Notes: generated by a model not told the origin, from the letters alone. A DNA stretch of 7,401 nucleotides from Ruminococcus sp. UBA946 (GCA_002293295.1 DBCY01000099.1:4544-11944), one strand, 5' to 3'; counted from the stretch's first letter, positions 1 through 6,728 are shown. Translations and numbers: made by a program.

Positions 1-20
1 AGTTGTTGACATTGTTCTTG

Positions 21-50
21 AAATCCGAAAATAATAAATTCCGGATTTTT
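21..50 (+). terminator. Terminator-like hairpin at left edge
   Basis: AAATCCG (21-27) pairs with CGGATTT (42-48), and the right arm runs into six T residues (45-50 region). This is the arrangement of a rightward intrinsic terminator, although the stem is short and the loop long and A-rich. A plus-strand frame open from base 2 ends at TAA 32-34 inside the loop, so bases 2-34 could be the last ten codons (VVDIVLEIRK) of a gene entering from the left. That tail is too short to identify. A competing reading is a promoter: TTGACA at 5-10 with AATAAT at 30-35, but the 19-base spacer is long. Confidence 0.45.
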
Positions 51-75
51 TATAGTAATATCTGAACTCTCCCGT

Positions 76-99
76 CCTTTACGGTAAAACACCGTAAGG
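76..99. repeat. Small bulged hairpin
   Basis: CCTTTACGGT (76-85) and ACCGTAAGG (91-99) form a nine-pair stem with one bulged T and a five-base AAAAC loop. No T run follows on either strand, so it does not look like an intrinsic terminator. A separate palindrome TGTTAT-T-ATAACA follows at 101-113. The role is unknown. Confidence 0.4.
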
Positions 100-312
100 A
101 TGTTATTATAACATAACCGAGATAGTATCAGGAACAGCCGTAAAAAGATAACATATCTGCCCATTCTTAAACTCAGGTTTTGCGGTGCTGCTTTCCGGTA
201 ACCTGTCCTTATAACCAAAACAGCGCATTTAACTTATACACAGCCGCTCATTATCATTATATGACAGCGTGTCGGGTTTTGTTAAATTATAATGTAAATG
301 GGCAGATACACA

Positions 313-343
313 AAAACCGCAGGCATTTTCAGTCTGCGGTTTT
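313..343. terminator. Probable bidirectional terminator hairpin
   Basis: AAAACCGCAG (313-322) and CTGCGGTTTT (334-343) are exact complements with an 11-base loop. The GC core is six pairs, flanked by A on the left and T on the right, so either strand would give a stem followed by U residues. The leftward reading has the better tail (five T then G). No gene obviously needs it, since the left-hand gene appears to end near base 34. It may end a short unannotated transcript or insulate the fusion gene from read-through. Confidence 0.5.
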
Positions 344-414
344 AAAGGCGGTGCCTTTGGAAACCAATCGTAAACGGCGAAATCCTTTATCGTTCAAGAG
401 CATTTTTTCATTTG

Positions 415-446
415 TTCTTTCTTTTTTGAGATAGAAAAAGAAAGAA
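415..446. repeat. Perfect 12-bp pyrimidine/purine inverted repeat
   Basis: TTCTTTCTTTTT (415-426) and AAAAAGAAAGAA (435-446) are perfect complements separated by eight bases. One arm is all pyrimidine and the other all purine. The stem has only two C-G pairs, so it would be weak as a terminator. The element lies 75 bases upstream of the fusion gene's -35 box. It could be an operator or a structural site, but nothing else in the sequence decides this. Confidence 0.5.
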
Positions 447-520
447 TAAGATAAAAATTTCAAACTTGTTCATATATTGATTACTCGTTGAATTGCCGTG
501 AATGAATAACTAAATAACTG

Positions 521-549
521 TTGCAAAAGACGAAAAAATATGTTATTAT
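521..549 (+). promoter_or_regulatory. Probable sigma-70-type promoter of the fusion gene
   Basis: TTGCAA (521-526) and TATTAT (544-549) are separated by exactly 17 bases, matching the housekeeping consensus at four and five of six positions. Transcription would start near 556, leaving a leader of about 28 bases before the ATG at 584. The surrounding DNA is very AT-rich. The upstream in-frame TTG at 521 falls on the -35 box, which argues that it is not a translation start. Confidence 0.55.
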
Positions 550-567
550 TAATATTATTTGTTTTTC

Positions 568-575
568 AGGAAAGG
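568..575 (+). promoter_or_regulatory. Ribosome-binding site that fixes the fusion-gene start
   Basis: AGGAAAGG ends eight bases before the ATG at 584. It is the only purine-rich site at proper spacing, so it selects ATG 584 over the longer frame that opens at TTG 521. Confidence 0.8.
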
Positions 576-583
576 AATTTTTT

Positions 584-3106
584 ATGAAAATAAGTTTTTC
601 CACGCTTGCCTGTCCCGAATATTCATGGAGCGATATTTACTCGATGGCTAAGGACCTTAATTTTGACGGGGTTGAAATCAGGGGTCTGGGCAAGGATATT
701 TTTGCAGTAAACGCCCGCCCCTTCACACCCGGGCAGCTGCCTTTAACAGTAAAAAAGTTAAGGGATATTAAGCTTGAAATCCCCTGCCTTTCCTCAGGAT
801 GCTGCTTTAAATTTGCAGACAGGCTTGAAAGCAACCTTTCTGAAATAAAACAGTATATCGAGCTTGCCGAAAAACTGGGAACTCCTTTTGTACGGATTTT
901 AGGCGACTTGAACCCTGCTCCCGAAAATGATGTCGACGATGGCATTGTTATAAACGGGCTGAGGGAAATTGCAAAAATCGCCGAAGGAACAACCGTAATC
1001 TGCCTTGTTGAAACTAACGGAGTTTATGCCGATACACTGCGTTTAAGGAATATACTCGACGCCGTGAACAGCAGAAGTATACAGGCTTTATGGGATATGA
1101 ACCATCCGTACCGCTTTATGAATGAAGCTCCTGAAACCACGGTAAAGAATTTAGGGCATTATATAAAATATACCCATATAAAAGACAGCGTCTGCATTGA
1201 CGGCAGGATAACATATAAAATAACGGGCGAGGGCGATATGCCTTTGCGCGGGATGTTAGACGCTCTTTTGTCAATTGGTTATGACGGATACGTTTCACTT
1301 GAATGGGTGAAGAGATGGGCTAAGGACTTGTCCGACGCAGGGGTTGTCTTCCCGCAGTTCGCGGATTATATGAAGCCGTACCGTTCTAAGCACAAGCACA
1401 GCCTTCAGGACAGTCTTGACGGGAAAGGAAAGTATGTATGGCCAAAGGAAAAGCTGATTGACTACACCTTCCCGGATGTTCTTGACAGAATGTGCGAAGA
1501 ATTCCCGAACCAGTACGCTTTCCGCTACACCGAGCTTGATTACACGAGAACATATCCCCAGTTCAGGGACGACGTCGATTCGTTCGCCCGCTCTCTTCTG
1601 GCAATGGGGGTTAAACGCGGAGACCACGTGGCGATATGGGCTGCCAACGTTCCCGAATGGTTTATAACGTTCTGGGCGGCTACAAAAATCGGAGCGGTTC
1701 TGGTAACTGTAAATTCCGCGTATAAAATCCATGAAGCCGAATACCTGTTAAAACAGTCCGATACGCATACCCTTGTTATGATAGATTCGTTAAAGGATTC
1801 TGATTATGTTCAGATTATACATGAGCTGTGCCCGGAGCTTACGGTTTCAGAACCGGGCAAGCTTAATTCAAAAAGACTCCCCGTGCTTAAGAACATTGTC
1901 ACAATAGACAGCAGACAGCCCGGGTGCTATACCTGGGATGACGCAATAAAACTCGGTAAAAACGTACCGATGTCCGAGGTTGAAAGATACCGCCGTATGA
2001 TTGACAGGCATGATGTGTGCAATATGCAATATACATCGGGAACTACAGGTTTCCCGAAGGGCGTTATGCTTACCCATTATAATGTGGTCAATAACGGAAA
2101 GGCAATAGGCGACTGCATGGATTTCTCCACCGCCGACCAGCTTTTAATCCATGTTCCGATGTTCCATTGCTTCGGGATGGTACTGGCAATGACAGCTTCC
2201 ATGACCCACGGTACGGCAATGTCGCCTGTCCCCGTTTTTTCTCCGGTTAAAGCTCTGAAATGCATTAATAAGGAACCTATAACGGCAGTTCACGGAGTTC
2301 CTACGATGTTTATCGCCATGCTGGAGCATCCTGAATTTGAAAATACGGATTTTTCAAATATGAGAACGGGGATAATGGCAGGAAGTCCGTGTCCCGTTAA
2401 AGTTATGCAGGATGTCCTTGATAAAATGAATATGCGTGATATCTGCATCACATACGGTCAGACAGAATCGTCGCCCGCTTGTACGATGAGCAGGACATCC
2501 GATTCAATCGAAGTGCGGGTTTCCACGGTGGGAGGACCTATTTTTGGGGTTGAATGTAAGATAACCGACCCTGAAACCGGCATTGAGCTCGGCGATGAAA
2601 AGGACGGCGAATTCTGCGCAAGGGGTTATAATATCATGAAAGGGTATTACAAGATGCCCGAAGCTACCGCCGCCGCTATCGACGAGGACGGCTGGCTGCA
2701 CACAGGCGACCTTGCGAGACGGACTAAAGACGGTAATTACAAGATTACCGGGCGCATTAAGGATATGATTATACGCGGCGGGGAAAATATATACCCTAAG
2801 GAAATTGAAGAGTTTCTGTATACCTGCAGCATGGTTAAGGATGTCCAGGTAATAGGCGTTCCGGATAAGCAGTACGGAGAAGAAATTATGGCTTGTATTG
2901 TTTTGAAGGAGGGCATGACGGCTACCGGGGATGAAATAAGGGAATTAGTCCGCGCTTCAATGGCAAAGCACAAAGTGCCTAGGTATGTGGATTTTGTCGA
3001 CGGCTTCCCGATGAACGCCGCGGGTAAAATATTAAAATATAAAATGCGTGAGGACGCTGTCGAGAAGCTGGGCATTCAGGATGCGGACAATATTGAAACG
3101 GCTTGA
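584..3106 (+). CDS. Fused sugar isomerase/epimerase-like TIM barrel and AMP-forming acyl-CoA synthetase
   Basis: The protein has 840 residues. Residues 1-270 are a xylose-isomerase-like TIM barrel (AP endonuclease 2 / sugar phosphate isomerase-epimerase family). Its likely metal and active-site residues are all present: E31 in VEIRG, E143 in LVETNG, D171 and H174 in WDMNHPY, H198 in YTHIKD, and E240 in SLEW. After a linker of about 20 residues, 290-840 are a full ANL-superfamily ligase. It shows the P-loop YTSGTTGFPKG (483-493), YGQTESSP (624-631), TGDL (707-710), the hinge and A8 region GRIKDMIIRGGENIYP (723-738) and the catalytic lysine K815 in NAAGK. Family chemistry is acid plus ATP to acyl-adenylate, then acyl-CoA. 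No signal peptide or membrane segment is visible, so it should be cytoplasmic. The acid substrate is not readable; the ligase half resembles medium-chain or general acyl-CoA synthetases. ATG 584 was chosen for its ribosome-binding site; upstream residues of the longer frame lie on the promoter. The frame runs unbroken across the junction, so the fusion is real. Arginine is often AGG, unlike the next two genes. Confidence 0.9.
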   Translation: MKISFSTLACPEYSWSDIYSMAKDLNFDGVEIRGLGKDIFAVNARPFTPGQLPLTVKKLRDIKLEIPCLSSGCCFKFADRLESNLSEIKQYIELAEKLGTPFVRILGDLNPAPENDVDDGIVINGLREIAKIAEGTTVICLVETNGVYADTLRLRNILDAVNSRSIQALWDMNHPYRFMNEAPETTVKNLGHYIKYTHIKDSVCIDGRITYKITGEGDMPLRGMLDALLSIGYDGYVSLEWVKRWAKDLSDAGVVFPQFADYMKPYRSKHKHSLQDSLDGKGKYVWPKEKLIDYTFPDVLDRMCEEFPNQYAFRYTELDYTRTYPQFRDDVDSFARSLLAMGVKRGDHVAIWAANVPEWFITFWAATKIGAVLVTVNSAYKIHEAEYLLKQSDTHTLVMIDSLKDSDYVQIIHELCPELTVSEPGKLNSKRLPVLKNIVTIDSRQPGCYTWDDAIKLGKNVPMSEVERYRRMIDRHDVCNMQYTSGTTGFPKGVMLTHYNVVNNGKAIGDCMDFSTADQLLIHVPMFHCFGMVLAMTASMTHGTAMSPVPVFSPVKALKCINKEPITAVHGVPTMFIAMLEHPEFENTDFSNMRTGIMAGSPCPVKVMQDVLDKMNMRDICITYGQTESSPACTMSRTSDSIEVRVSTVGGPIFGVECKITDPETGIELGDEKDGEFCARGYNIMKGYYKMPEATAAAIDEDGWLHTGDLARRTKDGNYKITGRIKDMIIRGGENIYPKEIEEFLYTCSMVKDVQVIGVPDKQYGEEIMACIVLKEGMTATGDEIRELVRASMAKHKVPRYVDFVDGFPMNAAGKILKYKMREDAVEKLGIQDADNIETA

Positions 3107-3131
3107 TAATTATAAAATGATTGAATATTCT
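3103..3131 (+). promoter_or_regulatory. Possible promoter of the UvrA-like operon
   Basis: TTGATA (3103-3108, five of six to consensus) and TATTCT (3126-3131, four of six) are 17 bases apart. The -35 box overlaps the stop codon of the fusion gene. Transcription would start near 3138, inside the dyad that follows, leaving a leader of about 108 bases. The match is moderate, and read-through from the fusion gene is an alternative. Confidence 0.4.
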
Positions 3132-3153
3132 ACCGCATACGTCGGTGTGCGGT
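3132..3153. promoter_or_regulatory. Dyad at the likely start point of the UvrA-like operon
   Basis: ACCGCATAC (3132-3140) and GTGTGCGGT (3145-3153) form a nine-pair stem with one G-U pair and a GTCG loop. No T run follows, so it is not a standard terminator. It begins directly after the putative -10 box and covers the predicted transcription start. That placement fits a repressor operator or a 5' hairpin that stabilises the mRNA. The role is inferred. Confidence 0.4.
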
Positions 3154-3245
3154 TAGAGCCGGATTATAAATGTAAATACACCCTTGAATGTGACTTAACA
3201 TTTTGGGCGGTGCAATTTTTACATCTTGTGAAAGAGAGAAAAGGA

Positions 3246-5594
3246 ATGGATGATGTTATAAAAATCAACGGCGCAAGAATCCACAATCTAAAAAATGTGG
3301 ATGTCGAAATACCAAAAAGCAAGCTGACGGTTATAACCGGCGTGTCCGGTTCGGGCAAGTCCAGTCTTGCTTTTGATACGCTATACGAAGAAGGAAAACG
3401 GCGTTATCTGATGTTTTCGGATACGGCGTTTATGATAGACAGCGTTCCCACCTTTGAAAGCATAACCGGATTGTCGCCCACGGTTGCGGTTGAGCAGCGG
3501 ACAACACGCCACTCCAATCCGCGAAGTACTGTTGGAACACGCACTAAAATCAGTGCTATGCTTGCGATGTTATTCGCCAATTACGGTAAACGCGACCCGG
3601 AATATGATGACGGTTTACCGCTTGATATGGCGATGTTTCAAAAGAACTCAGCAAAGGGAATGTGCGTTCGATGTTTGGGAAGCGGTACGACCGCAACGGT
3701 AAATGAAGAATTGTTATTTGAAAATCCCGAAAGAATGTTACGGGATATATTACCGGAGGTCACACGCGGCGGCACAGGACGCAGATTCCGGGAGTTTTGC
3801 GAATTTCATCATTTCTCTTTTGAACAAAGATATTGTGATTTATCTTCGGACGAACAAACCTTACTCATATATGGTGACGGAGGAAAAACGCCGTTTAACG
3901 GTGTAATACCGTGGCTGTTGCGTTCCGGTAAAATAGAAGAAATCAGCGGACGACAAAACCATCTCTATAAAAAAGCCGGGTTAATCACTTCAAAACCCTG
4001 CCCGAAATGCAACGGTACAGGTTTGGGCGAAGCCGCATCTCACACTACTGTGGGCGGTAAAAGCATATCGGAACTGGAAGCTATGTATATCCGCGATCTG
4101 CGGAAATTCTTCACAGAAAGCAATCTGCCCGGTAAACGTCTGACCGAAGAAATCTTGCTGAAACTGGAATGTATGGACGATGTAGGGCTGCATCATCTTG
4201 CTTTGTCCCGTCCTATACCCACTTTATCGGGCGGTGAAATTCAACGCCTGTTCCTCGCCAGTTATATTATAGCCGAAATGGATTCCATCATCTTCATTTT
4301 TGACGAACCCACCATCGGTCTGCATGAAGTAGAAAAGCAAAAACTTATTTCCATTATTAAAAACTTGATTAAACGCGGCAACACGGTTATCGCCGTTGAA
4401 CATGACGAAAACTTTATGAAAGCCGCTGATTATATTATCGACCTCGGACCCCGCGCCGGGGAGCATGGCGGTCAGCGGATTTTTCAGGGCTGCTATGCCG
4501 ATTTTATAGGCTGTGATAATTCTCTGACTTCGCCTTATCTTTCAGGCAGAGCTGTAATGCCGATAAAAACGAAATACAAGCCTGTTGACGGTAAGAAACT
4601 GTTGACCCTCAAGCATTGCGATATTCACAACTTGCAGGATGTATCAGCGGAAATACCGCTGGGGCTGTTGGTGGGCGTAGCGGGTGTATCCGGCAGCGGA
4701 AAATCCAGTCTTATTTCTGATACTCTTGTGCCAAAGCTGAAAGAAACGCTAAAAAACAAGCTGGTGTCGGATGACGGGGACGAAACCTCAGAGGACGAGT
4801 TTTTACCCGATACCGAAATCAGCGGCACAGAGCATATTAAGAAGTGTATTATCATCGACCAGAAACCCATCGGGCGCAGCCGCACATCCTGTCCGGCGAC
4901 TTACACCGGAATATTTGATAAAGTCCGTGTGCTGTTTGCCAAAGAGAGCGGTATGGATGCGGGGCTTTTCACGGTCAATTCTAAGGGTGGTTGCCGGGTA
5001 TGCAAGGGTGACGGCGTGATCCATTATCATGTAGGCATGGGAAATCTTATTGACTTGGAGTGTGATACTTGCGCCGGAACAGGCTTTATTGAGGAAGCTA
5101 TGTCGGTGTCGTTAGACGGAAAAAACATACGAGAGATTTTAGAAATGAGCGTTTCCGCCGCTATCAACTTCTTTAAGGAAAAAGATAAAACGATATTAAA
5201 AATGTTACAAACGCTGGAACGCGTCGGCATGGGTTATATCGGGTTGGGGCAAAAGACACCCACAATCTCCGGCGGCGAAGCACAACGGATCAAACTGGCA
5301 TCGGAGCTTGGTAAATTCGGCAGCGCAAAAGGAAACGTCTACATATTGGACGAGCCTACTACTGGATTATCCTTTTCGGACAGCGAACGGTTGATACACT
5401 TAATGCAGGAGCTTGTTAATGGCGGCAATACGGTCATCGTCACCGAGCATGACCCCGCTGTTCTGTCAAATTGTGATTATATTATCGAAATGGGGCCGGG
5501 CGGCGGCAGCGACGGCGGGTATGTGCTTGCCACGGGAACGCCCGCCGAATTAAAATCAAACAGTAAGTCCATCATCGGGAGGTATTTGAAATGA
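3246..5594 (+). CDS. UvrA-like double ABC ATPase lacking the UvrB-binding domain (UvrA2/DrrC type)
   Basis: The protein has 782 residues, against about 940 for true UvrA. It carries two ATPase halves. The first has Walker A GVSGSGKS (32-39), signature LSGGE (327-331), Walker B IIFIFDEPTIGLH (348-360) and the EHD switch (385-387). The second has Walker A GVSGSGKS (480-487), signature ISGGEAQ (674-680), Walker B VYILDEPTTGL (698-708) and EHD (734-736). Zinc-type Cys pairs are C140/C143, C252/C255, C583/C586 and C607/C610, each followed by a CxGxG-like turn. Between LFANYG (110-114) and C140 there are only about 25 residues. Canonical UvrA has well over 100 there, comprising the UvrB-binding domain and the first Cys pair. 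It therefore probably cannot recruit UvrB. Relatives without that domain act in protection from DNA-binding drugs (DrrC) or are uncharacterised. ATG 3246 was chosen because the frame begins MDDVIKINGARIHNLK, the usual UvrA start; the frame is open to 3048 but that part is not UvrA-like. The purine-rich AAGAG upstream is only a fair ribosome-binding site. Cytoplasmic. Confidence 0.88.
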   Translation: MDDVIKINGARIHNLKNVDVEIPKSKLTVITGVSGSGKSSLAFDTLYEEGKRRYLMFSDTAFMIDSVPTFESITGLSPTVAVEQRTTRHSNPRSTVGTRTKISAMLAMLFANYGKRDPEYDDGLPLDMAMFQKNSAKGMCVRCLGSGTTATVNEELLFENPERMLRDILPEVTRGGTGRRFREFCEFHHFSFEQRYCDLSSDEQTLLIYGDGGKTPFNGVIPWLLRSGKIEEISGRQNHLYKKAGLITSKPCPKCNGTGLGEAASHTTVGGKSISELEAMYIRDLRKFFTESNLPGKRLTEEILLKLECMDDVGLHHLALSRPIPTLSGGEIQRLFLASYIIAEMDSIIFIFDEPTIGLHEVEKQKLISIIKNLIKRGNTVIAVEHDENFMKAADYIIDLGPRAGEHGGQRIFQGCYADFIGCDNSLTSPYLSGRAVMPIKTKYKPVDGKKLLTLKHCDIHNLQDVSAEIPLGLLVGVAGVSGSGKSSLISDTLVPKLKETLKNKLVSDDGDETSEDEFLPDTEISGTEHIKKCIIIDQKPIGRSRTSCPATYTGIFDKVRVLFAKESGMDAGLFTVNSKGGCRVCKGDGVIHYHVGMGNLIDLECDTCAGTGFIEEAMSVSLDGKNIREILEMSVSAAINFFKEKDKTILKMLQTLERVGMGYIGLGQKTPTISGGEAQRIKLASELGKFGSAKGNVYILDEPTTGLSFSDSERLIHLMQELVNGGNTVIVTEHDPAVLSNCDYIIEMGPGGGSDGGYVLATGTPAELKSNSKSIIGRYLK

Positions 5595-6502
5595 ACCATG
5601 CCTTTCTAAATCATCTTGACGATTATATCATCGAACACCGCTACCGCCTTGTGAACTCCGTGTTGGTATATGAAAATGACGAATTGGTTTTCGAGCGGTA
5701 TTATAATAAATTTACACCGGAAAGCCGCAATCAAATTAAATCCGTTTGGAAAAGCATATTGTCCCTTACGCTTGGTATTTGCCTTGACAAAGGAATTATC
5801 GGAAGTATAGATGATCCCGTATGCCGCTATTTGCCGTCATTTAATGAAGATATACACCCCTATCACAAGCGCATGACTATCCGGCATTTACTAACTATGT
5901 CCAGCGGAATTTATTGGAACGGCGGTGTTCATTATCATTGCCCGATGTTCGAGCAGTTACGGCGTTCCCGGAATTGGATAGAGCATATCGCTGACGTGCA
6001 AATGAAAGCTCTGCCGGGTTCAGTTTTTCAATATAAAGAATGGGATGTTATTCTGCTATCTGCTGTGATAGGCGCCGCTTGCGGAAGTTCATCATGGAAT
6101 ATTTGCGACAAGCATTTATTTCAGCCTTTAAAAATAATAAGCGACAAATGGACACAAACAAAATGCGGCGTTGATTATCCGTCTTACGATGCAGACATTA
6201 CTTCTGACTTGTCTGCCCGCGACCTTGCCAAAATCGGATTGTTAATGCTAAACGGCGGTGAATTGAATGGTGAACGGATTATATCAGAAGAATATGTAAA
6301 AGCGGCAATTTCGCCGTTAGATATAAACAGCGGCTACGGATATTTGTGGTGGTTATCGGATAAAGGCTATCACGGGCGCGGGTTCGGTGGGCAGGAGTTA
6401 AATGTATATCCCGACAATAATATTGTCGCGGTGGTTCAAGCGACCGTCACGCCAAGCAGCAAGAGCTACGGCGATATTTGCGCCGGAATTATAAACGAAT
6501 AA
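5591..6502 (+). CDS. Serine hydrolase, class C beta-lactamase/esterase fold (S12 type)
   Basis: The protein has 303 residues. The nucleophile motif is S51-V-W-K54 in the family context SVWKSILSLTLG, followed by the typical IDDPVCRYLP and IRHLLTMSSGI segments. Tyr148 sits in FQYKEWD at the place of the second motif (YxN/YxS in relatives); its third residue is Glu150, which is unusual. The third motif region is H261-G-R-G-F-G-G-Q, in place of KTG or HxG. GYGYLWWLS and a C-terminal NNIVAVVQATV strand complete the fold. No signal peptide or lipobox is seen, so it should act in the cytoplasm, unlike secreted beta-lactamases and penicillin-binding proteins. An esterase or amidase role is more likely than cell-wall work. 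It overlaps the UvrA-like gene by four bases (ATGA) and has a strong GGGAGG site (5577-5582) eight bases upstream, so the two are translationally coupled. All of about 13 arginine codons are CGN. The substrate is unknown. Confidence 0.87.
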   Translation: MNHAFLNHLDDYIIEHRYRLVNSVLVYENDELVFERYYNKFTPESRNQIKSVWKSILSLTLGICLDKGIIGSIDDPVCRYLPSFNEDIHPYHKRMTIRHLLTMSSGIYWNGGVHYHCPMFEQLRRSRNWIEHIADVQMKALPGSVFQYKEWDVILLSAVIGAACGSSSWNICDKHLFQPLKIISDKWTQTKCGVDYPSYDADITSDLSARDLAKIGLLMLNGGELNGERIISEEYVKAAISPLDINSGYGYLWWLSDKGYHGRGFGGQELNVYPDNNIVAVVQATVTPSSKSYGDICAGIINE

Positions 6503-6520
6503 ACGCAGGGAGGTTTTATT

Positions 6521-6675
6521 GTGAAATTAAAAAAATGTGTTTCGGCAAATACGACTGGTATGTGCTGGACAAACAAGATGACAGAGTTCTTATCATCACC
6601 GAAAAGGTAATTGAGAAGCATCCATATCACAATGCAGCAGGTATAAAAAATAAACAGGGAACAGCTGATAAATAA
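6521..6675 (+). pseudogene. Frame-disrupted, truncated DUF6273-like fragment
   Basis: A strong GGGAGG site (6508-6513) lies seven bases before GTG 6521. Read straight, this start gives only 29 unremarkable residues to TAA 6608-6610. The -1 frame from ATG 6535 reads MCFGKYDWYVLDKQDDRVLI and continues to an IEKHPYHN segment. This closely resembles the N-terminal part of DUF6273 proteins (FGKYDWxVLD, then a YHN motif). Adding one A to the A7 run at 6529-6535, or a -1 ribosomal slip there, joins the start to this frame and gives 51 residues. After YHN the sequence diverges and stops at 6673-6675, inside the left arm and loop of a terminator, so most of the usual domain is missing. A remnant is the safest call. 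It could still be a real small protein made by slippage. Confidence 0.6.
6529..6535 (+). other. A_AAA_AAA slippery heptamer in phase with the GTG start
   Basis: From GTG 6521 the codons are AAA TTA AAA AAA TGT, so the heptamer A_AAA_AAA is in the exact phase required for -1 tandem slippage. A -1 slip continues at 6535 into the DUF6273-like frame. No convincing downstream pseudoknot is visible, and the upstream GGGAGG is about 15 bases away. It may equally be a simple homopolymer deletion or a sequencing error. Confidence 0.45.
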
Positions 6676-6693
6676 CTTTTCCTTGTTTATTTT
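6647..6693. terminator. Bidirectional terminator between convergent genes
   Basis: AAAATAAACAGGGAA (6647-6661) pairs with TTCCTTGTTTATTTT (6679-6693) over 15 positions with one G-U pair and a 17-base loop. Both strands have T-rich sequence after the stem. It can therefore end the UvrA-like operon moving right and the S-component gene moving left. The stem is unusually AT-rich. Its left half overlaps the last codons of the DUF6273-like fragment. Confidence 0.65.
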
Positions 6694-6728
6694 ATTGTTA
6701 TTTTCATTTCTATTGTTGTATTACCTAT

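Larger units (their letters stand above)
1..520. other. Non-coding left region with several inverted repeats
   Basis: No open frame here reads like a real protein. The longest frame (180-434, plus strand, TTG start) gives a low-complexity translation without recognisable motifs, has no ribosome-binding site and runs through two hairpins. The stretch contains a terminator-like hairpin (21-50), a small bulged hairpin (76-99), a 13-base palindrome (101-113), a 10-bp hairpin flanked by A and T runs (313-343), a 6-bp hairpin (344-358) and a perfect 12-bp purine/pyrimidine inverted repeat (415-446). A TATAAT box lies at 288-293 but has no matching -35 element. I recognise no tRNA, riboswitch or known small RNA. 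The region is best described as a long intergenic gap between an unseen left-hand gene and the fusion gene. Confidence 0.6.

Noticed and set aside
180..434. 84-residue plus-strand open frame starting at TTG
   Set aside because: It has no ribosome-binding site and no family resemblance, its composition is low-complexity, and it crosses two perfect inverted repeats.
521..583. N-terminal extension of the fusion gene from TTG 521
   Set aside because: The codons overlap a good promoter and the ribosome-binding site. ATG 584 has proper spacing and starts directly with the barrel's first strand.
3048..3245. 66-residue extension of the UvrA-like protein
   Set aside because: It overlaps the end of the fusion gene, is not UvrA-like, and precedes the typical UvrA N-terminus at ATG 3246.
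3484..3906. Two plus-strand frames inside the UvrA-like gene (3484-3702 and 3703-3906)
   Set aside because: They are frame shadows of the UvrA-like gene, which carries intact ATP-binding and zinc motifs through the same interval.
3159..6505. Similar CCGGATTATAAA-like stretches near 3159 and 6483 as possible direct repeats flanking the cassette
   Set aside because: The match is short and gapped, and the right copy lies inside the hydrolase coding sequence, so chance is the better explanation.
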